Source: a virus. Taken from it: a stretch of 22,615 bases of DNA. Positions 5,764 through 15,900 of the stretch are shown piece by piece. The stretch covers positions 1-22,615 of the IMG/VR virus record IMGVR_UViG_3300009182_003652; one strand, written 5' to 3'. Position 1 is the first letter of the stretch, and each line of letters opens with the position of its first letter. The notes beneath the pieces were generated by a model that made no database searches, was not told the origin of the DNA, and worked only from the letters and a program-made list of their open reading frames with translations. Made by a program: the position numbers and the translations under genes.

Positions 5764-6405
5764 ATGAAACATATAGGAAAAATGAAAAACAACAACGCAA
5801 AGATTGTTGTTGTTTATAGAACCTTGCCTGGAGATTCAAAAAGTGCATTAGTTGTAGGCACTGGAAATATGAATGATTCTTGGCACGATTCATTAATGTC
5901 ATTGGTTCAAGAGTCTGCCGGTCAAGAAGCAAATGAATTGGCCGATGTATTATCGGTTCGAAAATTTCCTGATGGACGAACTATGCTGGAAGCATTGCAT
6001 CTGGGCGGGCATCTTAAAAAAGTACCAACCACAGGTGTAATTATGACACCATCATCAAATGCATCAATTGCTCTCAACGAACTTAATGATCTTATTGCTA
6101 AACAAAAAGGTATTACAGTCGATGAGCTGGCGGTTACTGATGGCAGCAGGCCTAACAAAAGGCCTGCTGTCAAAGATGATCCGACAAAAACTACTAGTTC
6201 TAGTGTAAATTCCGGCGAGGAAGTTTTATCGTCTGAAACTGTTACAGCAGAACCTGTGTCAATCACCGAAGAATTGAGTCCTACACAAATGAGATCAAAG
6301 GCGGATAAACTTTTCAAGGAAGCACAACTTCTTAGAAAAGAAGCGGACGCAATTGATCCACCAAAAAGTCGCAAAATTAAAGAAGTTGTAACGGACGCCA
6401 AATGA
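5764..6405 (+). CDS. Conserved phage protein of unknown function, 213 aa, two-part
   Basis: No function recognised. Residues 1 to about 125 look like a conserved folded domain, with MKHIGKMKNNNAKIVVVYRTLPGD at the start, DSWHDSLMSLVQESAGQEANELADVL in the middle, then RKFPDGRTMLEALHLGGHLKKVPTTGVIMTP. A Ser/Thr/Glu-rich linker (about 130-175) leads to a charged helix (ADKLFKEAQLLRKEADAIDPP) that could form a short coiled coil. The layout suggests an abundant binding or scaffold protein rather than an enzyme, but this is inference. AAGG at 5753-5756 is seven bases before the ATG. The junction between folded part and linker is encoded by a very stable hairpin (6142-6171). The stop overlaps the thymidylate synthase start. 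Confidence 0.8.
   Translation: MKHIGKMKNNNAKIVVVYRTLPGDSKSALVVGTGNMNDSWHDSLMSLVQESAGQEANELADVLSVRKFPDGRTMLEALHLGGHLKKVPTTGVIMTPSSNASIALNELNDLIAKQKGITVDELAVTDGSRPNKRPAVKDDPTKTTSSSVNSGEEVLSSETVTAEPVSITEELSPTQMRSKADKLFKEAQLLRKEADAIDPPKSRKIKEVVTDAK
6142..6171 (+). other. Strong GC-rich hairpin inside a coding region
   Basis: The arms GGCAGCAGGCCT (6142-6153) and AGGCCTGCTGTC (6160-6171) pair over 12 positions, 11 Watson-Crick plus one G-U, around the loop AACAAA. It is much richer in GC than its surroundings and falls at the domain-linker junction of the 213-aa protein. No U-run follows on either strand, so it is not an intrinsic terminator. It may be a pause, a processing site or translation-slowing structure. 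Confidence 0.6.
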
Positions 6406-7286
6406 TGCATCCTGAATTAGTTTATCTAGATGCTCTTAAAAACATCTTGGAAAACGGCGATGATAGACCAGATCGAACAGGCGTAGGTACTAGAAGTATT
6501 TTTGGACTTCAGCTTCGATTTGATCTATCAGAAGGTTTTCCCGCTGTAACTACAAAAAAATTAGCTTGGCGTTCAGTTGTTAGTGAACTACTATGGTTCA
6601 TTGAGGGCAGTGGGGATGAGTTACGTCTAAAAGAAATCCTTCATGGTAATAGAGCTAGCGATAAATCCACAATATGGACTGATAATGCACAGGCTACTTA
6701 TTGGGTCAATCGAAAACTTAAAAGAAGTGCCGGTGATCTAGGTAGAATTTACGGGGTTCAATGGCGTAGGTGGCGAAAACCACTAATTCGTATCAATAAG
6801 GTTATTCTTCAAAATTATGATCAGTTACTGGAATTAATTTCAGGTATCAAAGATGATCCATATGGCCGCAGACATATTATTTCAGCATGGAATCCTGGAG
6901 AATTAGATTTAATGGCGTTGCCGCCTTGCCACATAATGAGTCAGTTTTATGTTAGCAATGGTAGATTGAGTTGCCATATGTATCAAAGATCTGCAGATTT
7001 TTTCTTAGGTGTCCCATTTAATATTGCTTCATACGCATTGTTTACGCACATGATTGCACAAGTGTGTAATTTAGAAATAGGTGATTTGATTATTAGTTTT
7101 GGCGATGCGCATATCTACCACAATCATTTCGATCAAGTCAAACAACAGTTGACCCGAAAACCATTTTTATTACCCACATTGCAGTTAAATCCATCTATAC
7201 AGTCAATTACTGATTTTGAAATGGATGATGTTGAGTTAGTGGATTATCAACACCACGAGGCTATTGTAGCACCAATGGCTGTTTAA
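6402..7286 (+). CDS. thyA: Thymidylate synthase (ThyA/Td type)
   Basis: It converts dUMP to dTMP with methylene-tetrahydrofolate, supplying thymidine for phage DNA. The 294-aa sequence has the family hallmarks: DRTGVGT at 24-30, the nucleophile C176 in ALPPCH, the paired arginines R156-R157 in YGRRHI, phosphate and substrate residues in QRSADFFLGVPFNIASY (195-211), HIYHNH at 237-242, and the complete C-terminal APMAV. It is slightly longer than the E. coli enzyme (264 aa), like phage T4 Td. No intron or frameshift is seen. The start is an ATGATG pair overlapping the previous stop, and the second ATG (6405) is equally possible. No partner dihydrofolate reductase is in the window. The 3' end meets the opposing fibre gene with a four-base overlap of stop codons. 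Confidence 0.96.
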   Translation: MMHPELVYLDALKNILENGDDRPDRTGVGTRSIFGLQLRFDLSEGFPAVTTKKLAWRSVVSELLWFIEGSGDELRLKEILHGNRASDKSTIWTDNAQATYWVNRKLKRSAGDLGRIYGVQWRRWRKPLIRINKVILQNYDQLLELISGIKDDPYGRRHIISAWNPGELDLMALPPCHIMSQFYVSNGRLSCHMYQRSADFFLGVPFNIASYALFTHMIAQVCNLEIGDLIISFGDAHIYHNHFDQVKQQLTRKPFLLPTLQLNPSIQSITDFEMDDVELVDYQHHEAIVAPMAV

Positions 7287-8515
7287 ACTACCAGTATTTC
7301 AATAATACCAAAGCCCTCGGACTGCGACCCCAGGGCTTTTCCTATGACTGTTCCAGCAAATACATTGTAAAATGCAGCACATCCATATCCAGGTGTACTA
7401 CTAGTAACAATCAAGTCACCTTTTCTAACATGCCCCTGAACCTTGCAAGGAACTCGACCTTTTAGGGCAATTGCAGGGTGAGTTTTATCAGATCCGGCGT
7501 CTTTATTCATCAAATAAGCTGGATTTTTACTTACTACACCCACTACTCGTGTATCACCAAATTGATCAGTAACAGTGACTTCTTTGTCGCCGCCAATGAT
7601 CAATACAGTGCCTTCATCATATTCAGCATCTGCTTCATATCGTTCGGCTAAATCGGCATAATATGCTGACGAAGCAGTGGCATTTAATACCCCGGCATTG
7701 TAATAAAAAGAAGATGTAGTTACTAAAGAAACGCTACCGTTAGTGACATTTGACAATGGTACATAAAAATTAGATGAAATATTTGATTGTGATTTTACTG
7801 AAACATTTCTAGCATTGATTGCGTCAGCTGCGGTTCCCCAAAGCAAATAACCCGAAGTAGTAGTTACCGAAGATACTCCGGTGCTTGCATCAGCATTGGG
7901 TAATGTGATACCTTGCTTGATAACTGTAAAGGTATTTAAGCTGTTCCCGCTAATTAAATTAAGATTTTGTGGGGCGTATGTGGATTGATTTGAAAAAGAA
8001 ACCACTGGAGAATTTCCAACTTTACCAATAATTACTGAATTTTGAGTAATACCGTTAGCCGCAAAAATCCTACCATAAATCCAAGAACTAAACTGGCTAC
8101 CGTTAGTGGGGCCAATATTAACATAGTTACCTGCAGATGCTTGATATCCATAAAGAATACCATTGTCCCAAAACATATCACCATCTGCAGGGTTTGACAC
8201 TGTTGATGTTGATCCAACGGTAATGCTACCAATACCCTTAAATTGATTACCATCATAACTTATATAAAGCTGTCTACTAGTGCTATTAAACCATAATTGC
8301 CCTTGCAGAGGGTTTGATAATACTGGGAGAATGGGAACATTACTCGTTCCTGGAGATGAAAAATTTTCTAATAATTTTATAAAATTTTCTTCAAAAGGCT
8401 GTCCATATCCAGAAAAGTTTTTTCCAAGAAATGTAAGACCAGTGCTGTTATCTACAGTCCCGTCTGCAACCGAAATTAATTGACTTCCAGTAGTTAAATT
8501 TAATATGTATGGCAT
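7283..8515 (-). CDS. Phage fibre-like structural protein, 410 aa
   Basis: Probable virion appendage protein, likely trimeric. The N-terminal domain (1 to about 130) has VADGTVDNSTGLTFLGKNFSGYG, then two copies of a small beta unit: NPLQGQLWFNSTSRQLYISYDG (68-89) and NPADGDMFWDNGILYGYQ (108-125). A Ser/Thr/Asn-rich beta shaft with low charge runs to about 280. The C-terminal domain (282-410) has ADLAERYEADAEYDEGTV, GVVSKNPAYLMN and ALKGRVPCKVQGHVRKGDLIVTS. This type of ending occurs in marine phage fibres and resembles self-cleaving intramolecular chaperone tips (Peptidase_G2-like), but cleavage is not shown. The upstream gene encodes a relative sharing only the N-terminal domain. No clear ribosome site is seen before the ATG, two bases after the upstream stop, so coupling is likely. 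Confidence 0.85.
   Translation of the reverse strand: MPYILNLTTGSQLISVADGTVDNSTGLTFLGKNFSGYGQPFEENFIKLLENFSSPGTSNVPILPVLSNPLQGQLWFNSTSRQLYISYDGNQFKGIGSITVGSTSTVSNPADGDMFWDNGILYGYQASAGNYVNIGPTNGSQFSSWIYGRIFAANGITQNSVIIGKVGNSPVVSFSNQSTYAPQNLNLISGNSLNTFTVIKQGITLPNADASTGVSSVTTTSGYLLWGTAADAINARNVSVKSQSNISSNFYVPLSNVTNGSVSLVTTSSFYYNAGVLNATASSAYYADLAERYEADAEYDEGTVLIIGGDKEVTVTDQFGDTRVVGVVSKNPAYLMNKDAGSDKTHPAIALKGRVPCKVQGHVRKGDLIVTSSTPGYGCAAFYNVFAGTVIGKALGSQSEGFGIIEILVV
7310..7339 (+). terminator. Terminator-like hairpin after thymidylate synthase
   Basis: AAAGCCCT (7310-7317) and AGGGCTTT (7332-7339) form a perfect 8-bp stem with a 14-base loop, starting 24 bases after the thymidylate synthase stop. 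On the + strand it ends in CTTTT, a short U-run mostly within the stem. It lies inside the last codons of the opposing fibre gene. The position suits a terminator for the rightward operon, but the poor U-tail lowers confidence. Confidence 0.42.
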
Positions 8516-8517
8516 AA

Positions 8518-9306
8518 TTAGAATGTTGATAAAGTTGAAGTTCTTTTCCAGGTATTAATAGCTGTGCAAACGTAGATATAACTTGAATCAACTGCTATTT
8601 GCCCAATTGTACCAGTCGATGCCGATGTCAGAGGTGCTGGGTTTACAATAAAACCGTTAGTGGCCTGTATAGACCCAATAATATTTAAACCTTTTACTAT
8701 AGAATAAGCTGCGGAGCCAGCTAATGGAAATGTATTCGCACTGTCATTAGCACTGGCAACAAAAGTACTGTTACTTAACACGCCAACTACACTACCATTA
8801 TTTTCAAGTAATACAACTGGCTGTGATCGTGGTGTTGGAGTAGTGTTATCTAATATTGGCGTGTTTAAATTAGGTAATATCCAACCACTGGGGGATGATC
8901 TAGGATACGTGGGTATTGTTACAAAATTATTAAATGTATAAACATTCAATTGATTTTGGACAGTGTCATACCAAAAATCCCCAACAGCAACGCCACCAGG
9001 GAACTCAGAGGATACAGTAGCAGCACCTGCATGCTGCCATCCATTATTAGACCTATAGTTAGGATCGTATACATTGAGTCGCCTGTTAGTAGAATCGTAC
9101 CACAACTGGCCTGTTAACGGATTTATTGGTCTGCTGTGATTTGGACTAGATGAATTTGTCAATAAAGTCACTAAATTTTGATTTTGGTAAATCCCGTATC
9201 CCTTAAAATTTCGTCCAACAAACGCCACACTTTTAGAAGTATCAACAGTTCCGTCGGCCACTATCAATATTGGCGTACCATCATTATACGTTATTGCAAA
9301 AGACAT
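8518..9306 (-). CDS. Phage fibre-like structural protein, 262 aa
   Basis: Probable virion appendage protein related to its downstream neighbour over the first 130 residues: IVADGTVDTSKSVAFVGRNFKGYG (15-38) aligns with that protein, followed by the repeated beta unit INPLTGQLWYDSTNRRLNVYD (61-81) and VAVGDFWYDTVQNQLNVYT (106-124). The middle is a Ser/Thr/Asn-rich shaft. The C-terminus, TGTIGQIAVDSSYIYVCTAINTWKR (231-255), is a short beta cap common at fibre ends in marine phages and unrelated to the neighbour's tip. The ATG is preceded by a strong ribosome site GGGGGA, which overlaps the last codons of the upstream gene. The shared N-terminal domain likely attaches both proteins to the same virion structure. 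Confidence 0.83.
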   Translation of the reverse strand: MSFAITYNDGTPILIVADGTVDTSKSVAFVGRNFKGYGIYQNQNLVTLLTNSSSPNHSRPINPLTGQLWYDSTNRRLNVYDPNYRSNNGWQHAGAATVSSEFPGGVAVGDFWYDTVQNQLNVYTFNNFVTIPTYPRSSPSGWILPNLNTPILDNTTPTPRSQPVVLLENNGSVVGVLSNSTFVASANDSANTFPLAGSAAYSIVKGLNIIGSIQATNGFIVNPAPLTSASTGTIGQIAVDSSYIYVCTAINTWKRTSTLSTF

Positions 9307-9948
9307 TTAAAATCCCCCAGTCAAACTTTGTACTCGAATAGTATAATCAATTTGTAATAATCGATTTAGAGATTTTTGAATAGGATGAAAAATCACATGA
9401 GTTAAATACGGGCCAGTACCAGTGCCGTCTGGACCGTATGCTCTAATACCAATTTCATCAAACACAAACGTTCCATCACTGTTTACAGTACTATCAAATG
9501 CCTGCTGTCCGCTTGGTTCTCCAAAATCTAATAAACAACTGACCAAAATATCGCTGTATGGCACTCCTGGTAAATGACGATATTGCATGAAATTCCTAGC
9601 AGGATCCAAATTGGCACTATTAGTACCTGCAATGCCATAAGCATCAACCACTTTATAATAAGTTTTATTGTATAAACCAGAAGTAGTACCAATTACATTA
9701 GGAGTAAGATATGTTATAATGCCAGTAGCATCAACTCTAGAACCCCCGTTACCAAACGCCATACCTTCAATCATGCCAATACCTTGATTGGATAAACTTT
9801 GTGCCATTGCTATGCTAAAATTTTCGTAATTAATAGCATTAGGCTGATCTCGAAATACTTCCTTAGATATTGGATCATAAATTTTAATATGCCCCCGAAC
9901 TGCTATAGTACAATTTTCATTAGGGGCTTCATGAGATTTATTAGTCAT
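9307..9948 (-). CDS. Phage virion structural protein, 213 aa
   Basis: Probable tail or baseplate-associated protein, judged from its place between fibre genes and the giant structural gene and from its Gly/Asn/Thr-rich beta composition. Visible features: an N-terminal NCTIAVRGHIKIYDP strand region, the helix YENFSIAMAQSLSNQ, IEGMAFGNGGSRVDATG, and a C-terminal segment with DEIGIRAYGPDGTG and LNRLLQIDYTIRVQSLTGGF. I know no precise function. The start was set at the ATG at 9948 because GGA lies ten bases before it and a late promoter motif predicts the RNA start near 9963. An in-frame ATG at 9963 would add five residues but would have no leader. It is separated from the giant gene by a 28-base gap. 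Confidence 0.8.
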   Translation of the reverse strand: MTNKSHEAPNENCTIAVRGHIKIYDPISKEVFRDQPNAINYENFSIAMAQSLSNQGIGMIEGMAFGNGGSRVDATGIITYLTPNVIGTTSGLYNKTYYKVVDAYGIAGTNSANLDPARNFMQYRHLPGVPYSDILVSCLLDFGEPSGQQAFDSTVNSDGTFVFDEIGIRAYGPDGTGTGPYLTHVIFHPIQKSLNRLLQIDYTIRVQSLTGGF

Positions 9949-9968
9949 ATTTGATTTTTCCATAGTAA

Positions 9969-9976
9969 TATTTATA
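9969..9976 (-). promoter_or_regulatory. T4-type late promoter, exact TATAAATA
   Basis: The complement of 9969-9976 reads TATAAATA, the T4 late consensus, directly after the stop of the giant gene. By T4 rules transcription would begin about six bases beyond the motif, near 9963, giving a short leader with the GGA ribosome site for the ATG at 9948. The same octamer also occurs by chance inside the giant gene (15652-15659), so position and spacing carry the argument. Confidence 0.6.
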
Positions 9977-12900
9977 TTATATTAAACCGCCCCGTGATTT
10001 AACTTCGGTAGAATTTGATCCATAAAAATAATGCGAAGGTAATACTGCGGGTCCTGATTTTAAGAAATTAGCAACTGTACTAGTGCTGTCCAATAACGAT
10101 GTACTAGCATTAATTGATATAACATCATTCCAAGAGGAGCCAACTTGACGTTTGACTATTGTTAGTTGTGTGCCTGTACTAATTTTAACTGTTGCAGTAT
10201 TTAAAATTAGTTGCTGAGTGCCTGTGTTGATTAAAAAATCAGGCAACAATCTTTTCATTCCAGAATATACAAATGACGGAACTGCCTGAATATTGTATTG
10301 ATTATTATCAGTACATACCCAAATCTCATTTGTATCTTGACAGATATATGCATCACCCAAGTAAATGGTTGCAGTTGATAATGATAATGCAGTTGGTACA
10401 ACCCCTTTAATTTGAGTTTGTAATATGCCATCATAAGACACTGTAGTGTCGTGATAAAAAGATTGATCTTTTTTCAGCAATCTTCCGCCATAGTATACTT
10501 CAATTTGATCTTTTGCATCAATGCTGGCTGATGATATTGAATACGATCTTGCCTGATATATTTCTGTTCCAATGTATGAGTCATTTGGCAACGTGGATTT
10601 GGTAGTCATTAATTTTATACCGTCACATTGTATGGTAGCAGATGTTTTTGGATTAACCCAATTATACACTGTAGTGGTACTTATTATGTATGTGTTTTCC
10701 AAAGCTGCACTAGTAAAAGTATTCTGTACTAGTACGGTATCTGAATATGGTGTAGCTGGCAACACATTAATAGTTTGATTAGCACCCTGATCTAGAACAA
10801 TAGTGCCTATATCCAAATGCGCTGCTGGTGCAGTTCCACCAGTGGCCCTGCGTAATTGACTCAAAACATTATCAATATTTTTAAAGAATTCAATCCGTTC
10901 CCCCGCAATCAATACAACTCCCGGTATATTCCTATCAGAATCTGGCTGACTTAATATACTTCCATCAGCAACATAAATTGAGTTACTGGCGGGAGTTAGC
11001 GGGGATGTTAGATACGTGGAGTCGTCGTTGGACAATCTAGTAAATGAGGTTTTTCCTAGAAAGTCCTTAGAAATTCGATAACCTAACGTTTTTGCCGATC
11101 TGCTGGGGTCGGCAAAACTCATTATAAACACCGTGTCCTCATTCGTTAGGTTAATTGCATCACTAATTAGTACTGTTAAATTATCGCCCAACATTTGATA
11201 ATCGATATTGTTTACTAACGATATTAATCCAGTAGAAGTAGTGTCTGCTTCCACCCACAAATAGTTTGAGTTCAGCACCGGATAACTTAGTTTATATGTT
11301 CGAAGAGGACTTCCCACAAAACGTTGTGACACCATTCCTAAACTATCCTGTATTGCAAATGTAGTTATTTTTAAAGTAGCAGAAGTCAAATAACTATAAT
11401 TTGGTGTTAGTAATAGCGAACTACCGTCAGTAGTGACCATAAAATCATAATCATATGGCACTATACCATTAGTATTTGATACCGCATTAGAAATATTATT
11501 ATAATAAAATGTTTCTATCGCCACTTTACTACCAACAACAGGCGTATTGCCAGATGATGCAGGTTGACTAGTTAATGTCACTGAATTATTAGAAATTGTA
11601 TAGTCTAATGTATAACTCAACGGTAGCCCATTTAGATATACTTGAATATTTGAAGCATTTCCAGTAACAGCAAATGACGAGGTTGACGATACAATTGGAT
11701 AACTGGCTAATGCAACGTTTGTCGTAGTTACTGTGTAATACGTAACATACGGCGGACGCAGTCTTATAGGGTTGCCTTGATTTGGAATTAACTCAAGAAT
11801 AATTTGAGAACTAAACGGTCCTAAATTGGCAGGCATATTTGTTAAACTTATACTATTGGCATAACCATTTTGATTATAAGTTCCCAATTGAGCACTACCG
11901 GTAGAATACACTTGCTCAGTCAATTTATTAAATTTTGGATTGGTAGAATTAAAAAACCAAGATTGAATTAAATGTGACCCAGTAGGTAAATTATACACCA
12001 AAACCGATACCCTAGAATCCCTAATACTAGCCGTATTTAATGAATAAAATATAGGTTGTCCTGGCACATTAGGGTAAACTGTGTTACTAATTGGTAATCC
12101 GTCAACAGTCACATATGCCCCGCCAACTTCATTATAGTTAACCATACCAATTATTGTGGTAGCACCAACTGTTGTTGTAACTATTACTGGAAAAGATTGG
12201 GTATCTATAATGCCTAACCCAGAATAATCTGCATCGCCCACCCCTATTATTGAATACCCCAATATGCCACCAGTTTTTTGTGGCGGTACTGTCAATGTTT
12301 TGTTAGTCCAATTAATATTAAATTGAGTTGAAGTCGTAAAGGTTGTAGATGTAACGTATGTCAATAGATTATTGTTTATTGTTACTACAATACTAGCAAC
12401 TGTGGGTGGCATGACTGACAGGTTAAATGTTTGTGTCAACGTAGAACTATATACTCGGTTACTACCGTTGAAAATTGTTGGTGTCTGATATGCAGATTTA
12501 GTGTAAACATCTATCGCCAAAGAATCAACTGAAAGACCCGGCACGAACTCCTCTAATGATTGTCCTGTTGCAGTGGATACAAATCCAAATGATCCGTCGA
12601 TTATATTGTCAGTGTTGTCAATACCCAGTGCATTTATTAGTCGGCCGCCCCCCCAAGAAGGGTAGTCTGATGTACTAGGATTGAGTATAGTGTCCGCCAA
12701 CTGTCCAGAATTAACATTTGAAAAACCAGTACCCTCATATTGTCCGCCAATAATTTTTCTAGGGTCCACTACTCCTGACATTAATTGGCCAAGGTCGTTA
12801 CCCGGCATGGCGTCAGATGGAGCATAAAAATTCTGTATTCTCTCAGCTGCTGACATCAATTCAGTGCTTTTTTGATAAATGACTGTCAAATTAAAAGGCT

Positions 12901-15900
12901 GAGTGGTTTCTAATTTTAATAATTTAAGATAGCTATATTTTTTATTATAACTCTGATAACGCTCAGTAGTATATGTTATAGTATACATTGAATTAAAAAC
13001 TAACACACCATTTATCTGCACTTGAATTTTTGATTTATCAGCTTGAGCTAGCCAACTCAATTGGAACAATGTCTCGCCTGGTTTTCCTAAAAAATTATCA
13101 ACCACAGTCAAATTGCCAAGTTGATCTCGGGCACTAATTCTGTCAAATAATATTCTAGAACTTGTTTCTCGCCAAGGCACAGTAATCAATTTTATGTCAG
13201 CTGTATAACTAGCAGTAGTAACTATCCCAGAAGATGTATTATAACATTCTGGAAAAGTAAAATTACTCAAAGGTATTGGTGCAAAGACATATTGTTGAGA
13301 CGTTGAATTGAATATAACTGGATAATCAAAATCGGTTATTGTGGTATTAGGTGCTTCAAAATTTTCAAATTCTGTGGTAAATTGACGTACTTTAGTATGG
13401 TAAGGTTTGACTTCATTTACAAAATTTTCATAATACGCAGCATCCTGTAATTTATATACAGGAGGCTGAGTTAGAGTTCCTGCATAATTTACCACATCAA
13501 TTAATGATGTTTTAAACGCCCAGTTGACAAATTTTTGTTCTGAGAACACATATTTCACTGCTTTAAAAACTAATAAATTCCAATTTTCTGATAATTCGTT
13601 AATAAACAAATCATTTTTTAATGCATGCAAAATATTAGAAATTTCAATATTAGGAGTTTGATCAAACAATGATTGACTATAGGCTTGTGAGTTATCCCAT
13701 CCGTAGGACAGATCCCATAAATTATTGTTTAATTGAATAGTTCCGTTTTGTACATAGATAACATTATAATTAGCATTAAATGTGCCAACGGTGCCTGATG
13801 CTGCGGGTGTGACTATAATATAATTACCGTCACCTCGATTTTTTATTTTTACATATTGTCCACCCAGCACAGTCAGTTGATTTAATTGATAAACAGTATC
13901 TATAATATGTGACAATTTTTTATAAATTTCGAAATCGTCACTAGCCCAATCAACATATCTCCAATATAGAAGTGTATTGTAACTTTGGGTCCTAATTTTA
14001 TTCCAAATTCCGTTGCTATTTTGATAGACGGCCCACCCACCGTTTCCATTAGAATCTGAAATTACAGTCGCAGTGGTTATCTGCAAATCAGTGATTTCTA
14101 TCAACGCAGTGGAGTCCTCAACTACTACCCAAGACGATGTAGTAGGCTGGGGCGGCAATTCTTGATCTGATAGACGTTGAAAACTTCGATTTCCAGTAGT
14201 CTGATTTTTGATCAATACACTATTAGCAAAGTCTACAATGTTTCGTAAGGCTTTTGATCTATCATCAAATAGGGTCTGTTGTGGCCGAATATCTATTCCA
14301 AATTTTGCCCTATTAGATAATTTGGGGTCAGGCACTGTATTTCCCAAACTATCATTACCAATAAGGCTATCAAATAGTTTCTTTTCAATTATTGGAGGAA
14401 TTTTACCTAATCCCTCTTTGACCAATTGCCACTCTACATGGTTTAATGTTTTATTATTTGAATTATCAATTGTAAAATTTAAACTAATCTCATCCGACCG
14501 AAGTTTTACAGAAGCATTAGCTATTATTAAAGAACTAGTTGAAATAAATGCAACATGCTGTATTCCTGAAGATGTGGGGTTAGCAATATAACTGGCTACA
14601 GAAAACGCACTTATTTTTCTATTTTTTACATCAGGCACTGTTACTTTATTCTTTACCCAATAATAATATATATTGCTTAAACTTCCAACAACATTATCAT
14701 ACACTTGTTTTATTGATATTGCACTGTTATCAACATATTTAGGTTGCCCGCTAATACCCTGAGTCATGCCACTAGGTGTATCTGCAATAGCACTCCATTC
14801 ACTGGGCAATAACGATGATCCAACCCATTCGTATACGTCAATACTGGCTCCAGGAAATAATTTTCCCCAGTTATTCTTTCGATATTCCAATTCTCCCTGC
14901 TCGTACCAGATAAATTTGGCGGTGCTCACATCCCACCATAATTTTCCTATCTGCTGATCAATCCAACTGGTGTTGGGGTTTACATTAACTCCCTCGCCAC
15001 CCAGGCTATAAATTGCGGGGTCGGCTGATGTTATATATGTTAACTCTTCCTCAGCAACTCCCAATATTTTTCCTTTTAACGGGTCTACAAAATCAAAATA
15101 ATTTATAATCTCATCTGACACAGTATCAATTAACCGTATTTGTTTTACGGAGTTGGGTAATAAAAGATCATCTTGTATTCGATCAGTTTTCCAACCATCA
15201 ATAGATTTGTCAATTTTAGAAAATTTATAAACACTGCCAGTATTTTGATTAGACACCGCAGGCGCACCAACTAATATTATATCGTTATCAATAGCCACTG
15301 ATGTGCCAAAATTGGTCAATGATGAAACAGATTCCGCAAATTCATTTATTTCTTGGCTAAATTTAAAATTTTTATTTTTTCTATTATAAAGATAAGCAGT
15401 TCCTGAATAGTCCTCAGATTCAATAAATCGCGTTGAATTAAAATCAAAAGTAGTAAGATTATCAAATATAGTAATTACAGTAGTATTTGTACCCATTGCA
15501 GTTACTACCAATGCATTTGACAAAGTATTAATATCCAAAGCCATACCAAAATACATTTTACCGTTTGGTATCAAATTGGTTAATACTTGAGTTAACGTAT
15601 AAATTCCACCAGTATAGGTATTATTATAAATTGCGACTGCACCAAAACTGGTATTTATATTTACGGCATTGGGTGCAGATATTGCCAAATATGATCCGTC
15701 GCCACTCATGGTCATTGCTTGACCGAAATTGCCAGTATTGCCAAACGGGCTATATAGAGTCTGTATAATGGTAGTTCCGCGTATTATGGAAACAGTTCCT
15801 GAATTTTGTGGTCCGTTAAACGGTGCACTAACAGCCAAGTAATTTGCATTATCAGAACCAACAATTGAATATCCCCATTGCGCATTGGCATCTAAAGATA

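Noticed and set aside
15652-15659. Late promoter TATAAATA on the - strand inside the giant gene
   Set aside because: It lies deep in the propeller coding sequence with no gene start nearby, so AT-rich chance is the simplest explanation.
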